DNA from: Actinomycetota bacterium | Lineage (GTDB): Bacteria; Actinomycetota; Acidimicrobiia; Acidimicrobiales; Ilumatobacteraceae | Length of the DNA: 5,778 bases | Assembly: GCA_009704425.1 (NCBI GenBank) | Contig: WLEG01000131.1 | Location: 1 to 5,778, forward strand | Direction of reading: 5' to 3' | The notes under the pieces: generated by a model | The model's input: only the letters and a program-made list of their open reading frames with translations | What the model was told of the DNA's origin: nothing | The model's database searches: none | Shown: piece by piece, positions 1 through 5,683 of the stretch | Numbering within the stretch: position 1 is the first letter of the stretch | Layout: each line of letters opens with the position of its first letter | Made by a program: the position numbers and the translations under genes

Positions 1-608
1 AACACCCGCTCTACCGCTGGGGACCCATCACCCACGCACCCTCGCTGTTGTCCGGCGACGGCGGTTTTCCCCGCAGCGTCGACGACCTCTGGGAGCACGC
101 CGACCCCGCCGAGGTGTTGCGCGAATGCCGCGCCCAGATCGAACGGGCCATCGCGTGGGGCTTCGACGTGTCCCACCTCGCTCCTCATCTCAGCGTCATC
201 ACGTTGCGTCCCGAGTTCTTCGACATCTACCTGGAGATGGCCGTCGAATTCCGTTTGCCCATTCGTCTGCCCTCGACTCTCACCACCGAGCAAGCCGGAT
301 TCCCGTTCCGCTCGCTGGCCGCCGACGAGGGAATCGTCTTCCCCGATCACTTCGATCATGATTGGCGGGCCGGCAGTCGCGAGCGTGTCTACTCGGCGAT
401 CCGCGAGTTGAGGCCCGGCGTCACCGAGATCCACATTCAGCCCAGCGTGGACACGCCCGAAGTGCGGGCTCTCACCGAGGATGCGGCGCAATGGATCGAC
501 GACCTCGATCTGGCCGTGAACGACACCACGTTGCGCGATCTGCTCGCCGAGTCCGGAGCCGTGCTCATCGGTTATCGCGAGCTCCGCGACGCCATGCGTC
601 GCGGCTGA
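1..608 (+). CDS. ChbG/YdjC-family carbohydrate deacetylase, 5' end outside window
   Basis: The frame is open from the first full codon (base 3) to the TGA at 606-608, giving 201 visible residues. The TTG at 48 is internal: the preceding codons read HPLYRWGPITHAPSLL, which continues into GDGGF and matches the segment before the SLxDxxGxF stretch of this family. Further on, SHLAPHL (bases 171-191) sits where the family has its THxDxH metal-site motif, followed by a Pro-rich stretch and a strand ending in LPIRLP. Known members are metal-dependent TIM-barrel-like deacetylases acting on N-acetylated sugars such as chito-oligosaccharides; the substrate here cannot be told. The Asp-rich N-terminal motif lies outside the window. 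The Asp between the two His of the motif is Ala here. The gene converges on the mca/SCP2 pair, with only 9 bases between the two stop codons. Confidence 0.8.
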   Translation, partial: HPLYRWGPITHAPSLLSGDGGFPRSVDDLWEHADPAEVLRECRAQIERAIAWGFDVSHLAPHLSVITLRPEFFDIYLEMAVEFRLPIRLPSTLTTEQAGFPFRSLAADEGIVFPDHFDHDWRAGSRERVYSAIRELRPGVTEIHIQPSVDTPEVRALTEDAAQWIDDLDLAVNDTTLRDLLAESGAVLIGYRELRDAMRRG

Positions 609-623
609 CGCCGTGCGTCAGCC
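603..623. terminator. Convergent-junction hairpin spanning both stop codons
   Basis: GGCTGACGC (603-611) and GCGTCAGCC (615-623) are perfect reverse complements, giving a 9-bp G+C-rich stem with a 3-base loop (CGT). The left arm contains the final Gly codon and TGA of the deacetylase. The right arm contains the final Gly codon and TGA of the SCP2-like gene on the other strand. No T-run follows on either side, so this would be a U-less, actinobacterial-style bidirectional terminator. The structure is read directly from sequence; the terminator function is inferred. Confidence 0.6.
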
Positions 624-854
624 CGCCAGCAACCGGGCGATCACCTCGGCCGCACGTCCGCTGGACAACGCGTCGAACAACGGTCCGGTCGGGCCGGTGA
701 TCTTCAACTTGCCGCGCATGAACGCCACCGTCGGATCCATGGCGGCGTCGGCCTTGGCGATGGTGGCCACGGTGTCGGCATCGTCGGGTCCGTCGACGCG
801 TTCGTCGTTCTTGGCCATCACGACCCGGAACTGAATGGTGCGCGTGTCGTTCAT
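618..854 (-). CDS. Short SCP2 sterol-carrier-like protein (78 aa)
   Basis: The protein starts MNDTRTIQFRVV and ends ARLLAG. Residues 41-62, with the core PTVAFMRGKLKITGP, match the C-terminal signature of SCP2 domains, where an 'AFMxGKLKIxGD' helix-strand turn is typical. An Asp-rich DGPDDAD stretch (21-27) resembles the preceding 'xxADVTxT' strand. A full SCP2 domain is about 100-110 residues, so this is a short form lacking most of the N-terminal part. Family members bind sterols, fatty acyl-CoAs or other hydrophobic ligands; the ligand here is unknown. The start is chosen by the ATGA overlap with the mca stop and by GGGAG (minus strand, complement of 862-866), a good ribosome binding site 7 bases before ATG. 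The frame stays open to 1307, but that stretch lies inside mca and is a shadow. It is probably translated with mca from one transcript. Confidence 0.68.
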   Translation of the reverse strand: MNDTRTIQFRVVMAKNDERVDGPDDADTVATIAKADAAMDPTVAFMRGKLKITGPTGPLFDALSSGRAAEVIARLLAG

Positions 855-1825
855 GGCGTTGCTCCCACGGGGTCGGGGTTGGTGAGTCGTCCCGGGCGGG
901 GGACTCCGGCGGGAAGCGCCACGACGTCGACGATTCCGGCGAACAGATCCGTCTCCACGTCGTCGTCGGCGGGTCCGCCCACGGTCGAGCGCGCCAGGAT
1001 CCAGTCCTCCCACGGGTACACCTCGCTCAACTGATCGTCGTCGAGACCGAACCACCAGGGCTCCTTCGGATCGATCTGGGTGGCGTGCGCCCGCAACGCG
1101 CCCGATCGCGCCGACATGTGCGAGGCCACGTGCGTGCGCGTGGTGATGCGTTCGTCGTGCGACGGACGATTCAGCCACCGCTCGTCGTAGGGAGAGGATC
1201 CGTTCCGTTGCAACATGGCCTCGTGCACCGCCACCAGACGGGTGCGCGACCATGCCGAGTAGTACATCTTCGAGGGCTGCCACGCGGGCCCCGCCCACGG
1301 ATACCACGTGGGGTCACCGGCGCGAGCGAAGGCCACCACCGAGATCTCGTGCACCTTCACGTGATCGGGGTGCGGGTAACCGCGTTGATCGTCGCCGTAC
1401 GTGATGAGGATCTGGGGTCGGGCCCGACGGATGACGGTCACCAGTCGTCCCACGGCCTCGTCGAGATCCGCCCGATGAAAGCAGTCCGGATGAACGTTCG
1501 CCGGCGAATCCAGCATTCCCGAGTCGCGATAACCCAGCATCACGACCTCGTCGAAGCCGATGATGGCCGCGGATTCGGCCAACTCGCGCGGACGCACCCG
1601 CGCCAACGCCGCCTTGATCTCGGCGTCGTCCAACCCGGCCAGGACGCCCCCCGGTTCGCGCAGCGCCGGATTCTGCAGGTCGCCCTCTTCCCCGCCGGTG
1701 CAACACACCAACACCGTGCGCACCCCGAGGTCGTGATACATCGCCAGCGTGGGAGCACCCTTGGAGGCCTCGTCATCGGGATGGGCGTGCACCGTGAGGA
1801 TGCACAGGTCCGCCGTCGACGTCAT
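851..1825 (-). CDS. mca: Mycothiol S-conjugate amidase (Mca)
   Basis: This 324-residue protein belongs to the PIG-L/LmbE zinc deacetylase family. Mca cleaves mycothiol S-conjugates in the cytoplasm into a mercapturic acid, which is exported, and GlcN-inositol, which is recycled to mycothiol. Visible motifs are AHPDDE at 14-19 (His15 and Asp18 as metal ligands, Asp17 as likely catalytic base), SKGAPTLAMY at 21-30, TGGEEG at 43-48, GYPHPDH at 149-155 (His155 as third ligand, His152 as likely catalytic His) and LRAHATQID at 244-252. As I recall them, SKGAxTLAxY and LRAHATQIDP are typical of mycobacterial Mca, which favours Mca over its paralogue MshB (GlcNAc-Ins deacetylase). It is about 35 residues longer than mycobacterial Mca because of a Pro-rich C-terminal tail after ETDLFAGI (291-298). 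The ATG at 1825 directly follows a leaderless-type promoter; there is no Shine-Dalgarno sequence. Its TGA overlaps the start of the SCP2-like gene. Confidence 0.92.
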   Translation of the reverse strand: MTSTADLCILTVHAHPDDEASKGAPTLAMYHDLGVRTVLVCCTGGEEGDLQNPALREPGGVLAGLDDAEIKAALARVRPRELAESAAIIGFDEVVMLGYRDSGMLDSPANVHPDCFHRADLDEAVGRLVTVIRRARPQILITYGDDQRGYPHPDHVKVHEISVVAFARAGDPTWYPWAGPAWQPSKMYYSAWSRTRLVAVHEAMLQRNGSSPYDERWLNRPSHDERITTRTHVASHMSARSGALRAHATQIDPKEPWWFGLDDDQLSEVYPWEDWILARSTVGGPADDDVETDLFAGIVDVVALPAGVPRPGRLTNPDPVGATP

Positions 1826-1837
1826 GAGGCCACGCTA
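1826..1837 (-). promoter_or_regulatory. Leaderless-type -10 promoter of mca
   Basis: Read on the minus strand, TAGCGT (complement of 1832-1837) is followed by GGCCTC and then the ATG at 1825. The 6-base gap puts the expected transcription start at the A of ATG, giving a leaderless mRNA. No purine-rich ribosome binding site is present and I see no convincing -35 box. The sequence GAACTAG around the box recurs upstream of the 44-codon gene at 5500-5634. Confidence 0.6.
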
Positions 1838-1875
1838 GTTCGCCCGACCGAACCCGCCCCATCCGCCACCGCCCG

Positions 1876-1887
1876 TAACATGACCTC
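1876..1887 (+). promoter_or_regulatory. Leaderless-type -10 promoter of the PEBP lipoprotein gene
   Basis: TAACAT (1876-1881) is followed by GACCTC (1882-1887) and the ATG at 1888, again with exactly 6 bases between box and start codon. It shares the 62-bp divergent region with the mca promoter. Only about 38 bp separate the two -10 boxes, so their -35 regions must overlap and one bound factor could influence both genes. Confidence 0.6.
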
Positions 1888-2529
1888 ATGCGCCGTTCCG
1901 CACCGTCGATCACCGTTGTTCTCGTGGGCGCGCTGACGTTGTTCGGATGCGCCGACGACGGACGCGACATGACCCCTCCGCGCGACGGGCAGACCGAATC
2001 GATCATCGCACCGACCGAGACGTCCGCGGTGCTCGACACCTCGGCCCCCGTCGAGGCCGAGCCGATGACCCTGTACGGCCCGTGGCTCGACGGTGATGCC
2101 ATCCCGAACGCGCACACCTGCGCCGAGTCGGGGACATTCCCGGGCATCAGTTGGACCGGGGTCCCCGCCAGCACCGTGTCACTCGCCGTCGTGATGCTCG
2201 ACACGACCGACACCTCGGTGGACCCGGTGGGTCGGGCGCACTGGGTCGTCATCGGAATCGATCCGTCGGTGACCGGGCTCCAGTCCGGTGTGCTCCCGGC
2301 CGGTGCCATGACGGCCGCCAACGCCTTCGGAACGCCCGGGGCCCCCGAGTTGGCGTGGCGCGCCCCGTGCCCGCCGGCCGCCGAGGTGCGCACGTACGTA
2401 TTCGAGGTGCACGCGCTCGATCAGCAGATCGAGTTGCCGCCCGAGACCCCGGCGGGCGACATGGTGCGGGCCATCGATTTCGCCACCATCGCCAGCGCCA
2501 GCCTCTCCGGCACCGTGATGGCCATCTGA
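1888..2529 (+). CDS. PEBP/YbhB-family lipoprotein
   Basis: The 213-residue product starts MRRSAPSITVVLVGALTLFGC, a short basic n-region, a hydrophobic stretch and a lipobox-like LFGC with Cys21 as probable lipidation site; Phe at the -2 position is atypical. A Thr/Pro/Glu-rich linker (22-58) follows. From residue 61 the order of elements fits the YbhB/RKIP-like phosphatidylethanolamine-binding protein fold: a DGDAIPNAHTC segment (68-78), ISWTGVP (87-93), SLAVVMLD (98-105), the ligand-pocket HW (118-119), N145, the CPP signature (161-163) and YVFEVHALD (170-178) near the end. The usual DPDAP pocket motif is replaced by DTTDTS (105-110). Relatives bind anionic ligands or act as inhibitors of proteases or kinases; bacterial roles are poorly known. 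It would be exported and anchored at the outer face of the membrane. The start is fixed by the promoter immediately before it. Confidence 0.85.
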   Translation: MRRSAPSITVVLVGALTLFGCADDGRDMTPPRDGQTESIIAPTETSAVLDTSAPVEAEPMTLYGPWLDGDAIPNAHTCAESGTFPGISWTGVPASTVSLAVVMLDTTDTSVDPVGRAHWVVIGIDPSVTGLQSGVLPAGAMTAANAFGTPGAPELAWRAPCPPAAEVRTYVFEVHALDQQIELPPETPAGDMVRAIDFATIASASLSGTVMAI

Positions 2530-2561
2530 CCGTCACCACTATCAGCGGTGGCCCGACCACC

Positions 2562-2581
2562 GTGTGACACACTGACGTGTC
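2562..2581. repeat. Inverted repeats just before the GGDEF-EAL gene
   Basis: GTGTG-A-CACAC (2562-2572) is a perfect palindrome. It overlaps a second inverted repeat, GACAC (2566-2570) and GTGTC (2577-2581), separated by 6 bases and ending directly before the GTG start. Together they could form alternative hairpins or an operator. No clear TANNNT box or Shine-Dalgarno sequence precedes this start, unlike the promoters elsewhere in the window. A regulatory role is speculative. Confidence 0.3.
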
Positions 2582-4609
2582 GTGTCCGAAGGTTCGCTGT
2601 CCCGTCCGGGGTCGTCCCCGACGCCTCCCCCCGAGGTGGGTCTCTTCGACACCGACGCCTCCGGCCGTCTTCTGTCGGGTGACGCGAACTTCCGTCGCGT
2701 CGCGTTGGGCGGGGCGGTCCCCCCAGTGGGACGCGCTCCGTGGGCCAACGCCCGCCCCGACGATCGCATGGGTGCCGAGCACGTCTGGCGCCAGGCCAAC
2801 GGGGGGCCCGCCGACATCACCGTTCCCATCGGGCATCCCGACGGCAGCGAGCACCGGGTGCGTTTCATCCTCACTCCCCGCGTGGCCGACGACGGTTCGG
2901 TCGTGGGCTTCACCGGTATCGCACTACGCGCCGACGAAACCGTGGCCGTCGCCTCGTCGTGGAACGTCGCCATCGGCGAGTTGATCGACGGCACCGACGA
3001 CGTGGTGATCGTGTCCGACGATGCGGGGCTCGTCACGTACGCCAATCCCGCCGCCGGCTCCTATCCGCAGCTGCTGACCGTCGTGCGCGATCAAATGCCT
3101 CGAGACATCGCCACCGGCGCGAACGTGTCGTGGCGCGGCGAGGTGGGACTGCGCGGACCCGACGACGACATCCACACCTTCGAGGTGCAGGTTCGTCGCA
3201 CCACCGACGGACTGGCTCTCATCGCGCGCGACATCACGTCGGCGACCAAGCTCCAGGCCGCTCTCGCCCACCAGGCCACGCACGACGGACTCACGACGCT
3301 TCCCAATCGCACCTTGTTCATCCGCAAGCTCTCTGAGGCGATCGAACGCGCCCGCGCCACGCGCGAGATGGTCGCCGTCTTCTTCCTCGACATCGACAAG
3401 CTGAAGGACGTCAACGACTCCGTCGGCCACGAGAACGGCGACATGCTGATCGCCAACATCGGCAAGCGACTCGTGGGTGCCACGCGCCCGGGTGACATCG
3501 TGGGCCGCATCGGTGGCGACGAGTTCGTCATCCTGTGCGAGGGTCTGGTCGACGAGGAGGCCGCCCTCGATCTGGCCGAACGCGTGCGTCTGGCCATCAC
3601 CGGACGCGTCTTGTTGCAGGGCGTCGAGGTCACCACCGGGGCCAGCCTCGGCGTGGCCGTGACCCGCGGAGAGACCGGCGAGCCCGTGCTGACCGACGCC
3701 GCCATCGCCCTCATGCGCAACGCCGACACCGCCATGTATCACGCCAAGCTGCGCGGTCGGTCGCGTTGCGAGTTGTACTCCGACACCATGCGCGAAACCG
3801 CGCGGGAACGCTCCGCCTTGTCGGCCGCACTCGAACGGGCCCTCGCCAACGGCGAGCTACGACTCGTGTACCAACCCGTCTACTCCCCGTACTCTGAACG
3901 CGTCGTGGGTGCCGAGGCTTTGTTGCGCTGGCACCATCCCGACCTCGGGATTCTCACACCATCGGTCTTCGTCGATCTGGCCGAGGAGTCCGGAATCATC
4001 GCGCCCATCGGAGAGTGGGTCGCCCAGCGCGCGTGCGCCGATCTGCGCGGGTGGCTCGACGACGGTCGCGTGGATCGTCAGTTCGTGATGCACGTGAACG
4101 TGTCACCGAGGCAGGTGGCCGATCCCCGCTTCGTCGAACGAACACTGGCGGCGTTGAAGGACCACGACCTGCAACCCCAACACCTCGCGCTCGAATTCGA
4201 CGAACGAATGCTGATGCGCGATCCCACCAACGCCTTGCGCACGTTGCAGTCGTTGCGCCGATTCGGAGTGCGTCTGTCCATCGACGATTTCGGGACCGGC
4301 TACTCGTCGCTGTCGCACCTTCGCTCGTGCCCCGCTGATTTCCTGAAGCTCGACGGGTCGTTCGTGCGCTCCCTCGGTGACGAGGATCGCGACGATCCCA
4401 TCGTGCGCAGCATCATCCAACTCGCCCACAGTCTGGAGATGGCCGTCATCGCCGAGTGGGTCACCACCGATGCCCAGGTGTCCCGACTGCGGGCCATGGG
4501 TTGCGATCTCTTGCAGGGCTACCGCATCGGCCGACCGGTGGGCGCTCTTGACTTCGGGCACACGGGCCCGATGAGCCAATCTTTCGGTGACGGATTACCG
4601 TTTCCCTGA
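2582..4609 (+). CDS. PAS-GGDEF-EAL cyclic-di-GMP cyclase/phosphodiesterase
   Basis: This 675-residue protein has no membrane segment. It contains two weak PAS-like sensor regions (about 18-117 and 128-223), a GGDEF domain (about 232-398) and an EAL domain (about 411-655). The cyclase site looks intact: FLDIDKLKDVND (268-279), GHENGD (282-287) and GGDEF (311-315). RPGD (302-305) lies exactly 5 residues before GGDEF, a canonical inhibitory I-site for product feedback. The phosphodiesterase residues are also present: EAL (445-447), Asn506, Glu538 and Glu541, Asp568-Asp569 in DDFGTGYSSL, Lys589, Glu625, and Gln645 in QGY. One deviation is AEWVTT (624-629) in place of the usual AEGVET. Both making and breaking c-di-GMP are therefore possible. 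The GTG at 2582 is the first start after an in-frame TGA at 2573. The rhomboid gene follows 3 bases after its stop, so the two are probably co-transcribed. Confidence 0.96.
   Translation: MSEGSLSRPGSSPTPPPEVGLFDTDASGRLLSGDANFRRVALGGAVPPVGRAPWANARPDDRMGAEHVWRQANGGPADITVPIGHPDGSEHRVRFILTPRVADDGSVVGFTGIALRADETVAVASSWNVAIGELIDGTDDVVIVSDDAGLVTYANPAAGSYPQLLTVVRDQMPRDIATGANVSWRGEVGLRGPDDDIHTFEVQVRRTTDGLALIARDITSATKLQAALAHQATHDGLTTLPNRTLFIRKLSEAIERARATREMVAVFFLDIDKLKDVNDSVGHENGDMLIANIGKRLVGATRPGDIVGRIGGDEFVILCEGLVDEEAALDLAERVRLAITGRVLLQGVEVTTGASLGVAVTRGETGEPVLTDAAIALMRNADTAMYHAKLRGRSRCELYSDTMRETARERSALSAALERALANGELRLVYQPVYSPYSERVVGAEALLRWHHPDLGILTPSVFVDLAEESGIIAPIGEWVAQRACADLRGWLDDGRVDRQFVMHVNVSPRQVADPRFVERTLAALKDHDLQPQHLALEFDERMLMRDPTNALRTLQSLRRFGVRLSIDDFGTGYSSLSHLRSCPADFLKLDGSFVRSLGDEDRDDPIVRSIIQLAHSLEMAVIAEWVTTDAQVSRLRAMGCDLLQGYRIGRPVGALDFGHTGPMSQSFGDGLPFP
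4596..4601 (+). promoter_or_regulatory. Possible weak -10 box before the rhomboid gene
   Basis: TACCGT fits TANNNT, but it lies 11 bases before the ATG at 4613 rather than 6, and it sits within the last codons of the GGDEF-EAL gene. It could give a transcript with a leader of about 5 bases. Read-through from the upstream gene is at least as likely. No Shine-Dalgarno sequence is visible before the ATG. Confidence 0.2.
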
Positions 4610-4612
4610 CCC

Positions 4613-5467
4613 ATGGAATCGTTCCCGCCGCCCGTTCTGCCCGCGTGTTATCGACACGCCGACGTCGCCACCGGTCGCTCGTGCACCCGCTGCGGGCGAC
4701 CCGCCTGCGCGGACTGCCTCTCGCAAGCCACGGTCGGAAGCCATTGCCGTGATTGCGTGAAGGCCTCGCGCCCTCCCACCACCGTTCGCGCCCGTGATTG
4801 GAACGCCCGCCAGTCGAATCTGGTCACCACCACCCTCATCGCCGTGAACCTGGCGGTCTTCGTGTGGGTTCTCGTCGGGGACTCGTCGTCGTTCGGCTTC
4901 GGTGACCGGCCCGGCGAGCGCGAGATCCAACTGGGTCTCAGCCGATGGCTGATCTCCGAGCCCGACGGCTGGTATCGACTGGTGTCGGCCGGATTCCTCC
5001 ATTTCGGGATCCTCCATCTCGCGATGAACATGATCCTGCTGTACCAGTTGGGCAACATGCTCGAGGCACCGCTCGGTCGCGCCCGCTTCGCCTTGCTCTA
5101 CTTCGCGTGTCTTCTCGGCGGATCCCTCGGTGCCTTGGTCATCCAAGGCGGAGGCGGAGGATTGCACGGTGGTGCGTCCGGAGCGGTCTTCGGGCTGATG
5201 GGTGCCACGGCCGTGGGCATGCAACGTCGAGGCGTGAACGTGTTCCAAACCGGCATCGGCGCCACGTTGGCCATCAACTTGTTGCTCACGTTCACCATTC
5301 CCGGCATCTCCATCGGAGGTCACGTGGGTGGTGTGGTCACCGGCGCTCTGTTGGGCACGGTGATGCTGGCGCCGTCGTGGCGTCCGCTGCCCGTGTGGGC
5401 GTCGTGGGTGGCGCCGATCGCGGCCATGGTGATCGCGTTCCTGGGCAGTGTGTCGGTGGCCGGCTGA
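4613..5467 (+). CDS. Rhomboid intramembrane serine protease with N-terminal zinc-finger-like region
   Basis: Residues 12-48 hold a Cys/His cluster (C12, H15, C24, C27, C32, C35, H44, C45, C48) like the B-box-type zinc finger found before some bacterial rhomboid domains. A linker leads to about seven membrane helices (roughly 71-89, 128-148, 158-178, 187-204, 213-231, 235-253, 260-281). Rhomboid marks are all present: H130, H135 and N139 (HxxxxHxxxN) in helix 2, GGASGAVFG (186-194) with nucleophile Ser189, and GGHVGG (235-240) with His237 as the dyad base. The protease should therefore be active, cutting transmembrane substrates within the membrane. The count fits the 6+1 topology. A run of five Gly (179-183) precedes the active-site helix. 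The zinc-finger region would lie in the cytoplasm and may bind a partner or substrate; that is inference. The ATG follows the upstream stop after 3 bases. Confidence 0.95.
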   Translation: MESFPPPVLPACYRHADVATGRSCTRCGRPACADCLSQATVGSHCRDCVKASRPPTTVRARDWNARQSNLVTTTLIAVNLAVFVWVLVGDSSSFGFGDRPGEREIQLGLSRWLISEPDGWYRLVSAGFLHFGILHLAMNMILLYQLGNMLEAPLGRARFALLYFACLLGGSLGALVIQGGGGGLHGGASGAVFGLMGATAVGMQRRGVNVFQTGIGATLAINLLLTFTIPGISIGGHVGGVVTGALLGTVMLAPSWRPLPVWASWVAPIAAMVIAFLGSVSVAG

Positions 5468-5482
5468 CCTCCGGCCCACCGA
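5453..5482. terminator. Imperfect hairpin terminator at the rhomboid 3' end
   Basis: TCGGTGGCCGG (5453-5463) pairs with CCGGCCCACCGA (5471-5482) as 11 base pairs with one bulged C, around a 7-base loop (5464-5470) that contains the rhomboid TGA. The stem is strongly G+C-rich. On the plus strand a short AATTT (5488-5492) follows but no real T-run. It lies between two converging genes, so it could stop transcription from both sides. Confidence 0.6.
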
Positions 5483-5499
5483 TCAACAATTTCCGCCGA

Positions 5500-5634
5500 T
5501 CAACGACGACGCGGTTTGCGCGCCTTCACCGGAATGGGCTTGGGCTTGGCCGACTCACCGATCACGCGCACGCCGATCGCACCGATGCCCGCGGCGGTGC
5601 CCGCCACGATGAGGTTCACGATCCAGGACGACAT
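5500..5634 (-). CDS. Small membrane protein with basic tail (44 aa)
   Basis: The minus strand reads ATG (5634-5632) through 44 codons to TGA (5502-5500). The product begins MSSWIVNLIVAGTAAGIGAI and ends in KARKPRRR. Residues 4-25 form one hydrophobic, Gly/Ala-rich helix. From residue 26 the chain is hydrophilic, with four Lys and four Arg in the last 15 residues and alternating Lys-Pro. The positive-inside rule predicts the tail in the cytoplasm. I recognise no family. Support for its being real: the ATG sits 6 bases behind a TAGGTT box in the same arrangement as two other genes here, the membrane-helix-plus-basic-tail layout is coherent, and the gene fills an otherwise empty gap ending 18 bases from the opposing hairpin. 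Possible roles (small subunit, nucleic-acid or lipid-contacting tail) are guesses. Confidence 0.7.
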   Translation of the reverse strand: MSSWIVNLIVAGTAAGIGAIGVRVIGESAKPKPIPVKARKPRRR

Positions 5635-5646
5635 GAGGTCAACCTA
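5635..5646 (-). promoter_or_regulatory. Leaderless-type -10 promoter of the 44-codon gene
   Basis: On the minus strand TAGGTT (complement of 5641-5646) is followed by GACCTC and the ATG at 5634. The GACCTC is identical to that before the PEBP gene, and the flanking GGAACTAG resembles that before mca. A weak -35-like CCGACA lies 19 bases further upstream. Confidence 0.6.
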
Positions 5647-5683
5647 GTTCCTCGTCGCGAGGTGATGTCGGCACGAGACGAAA

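Noticed and set aside
48..50. TTG as start codon of the deacetylase
   Set aside because: The frame continues upstream with family-typical residues (RWGPITHAPSLL), so the true start lies outside the window.
855..1307. Upstream extension of the SCP2-like gene to 229 residues
   Set aside because: The added part is Arg-rich shadow sequence inside mca; the ATG at 854 has a good GGGAG site and the ATGA overlap.
1085..1936. Long open frame of 283 codons on the plus strand opposite mca
   Set aside because: It is Arg/His/Pro-rich, has no recognisable motif, and lies on the strand opposite a gene with clear catalytic motifs; a G+C-rich shadow frame.
2532..2552. Possible terminator hairpin (CACC/GGTG) after the PEBP gene
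   Set aside because: The stem has only about 4 to 5 consecutive pairs, a 9-base loop and no T-run; too weak to call.
2924..3742. 272-codon and overlapping 214-codon minus-strand frames opposite the GGDEF domain
   Set aside because: Composition follows the complement of the GGDEF codons; no promoter, ribosome binding site or motif.
4595..5479. 294-codon open frame on the minus strand opposite the rhomboid gene
   Set aside because: Low-complexity Arg/Gly/His/Glu composition and no motif, against a fully recognisable rhomboid protease on the other strand.
5479..5504. Direct repeat CCGATCAAC, two copies 17 bases apart
   Set aside because: Only 9 bp, one copy partly in a hairpin arm and the other in the end of a coding region; could be chance.
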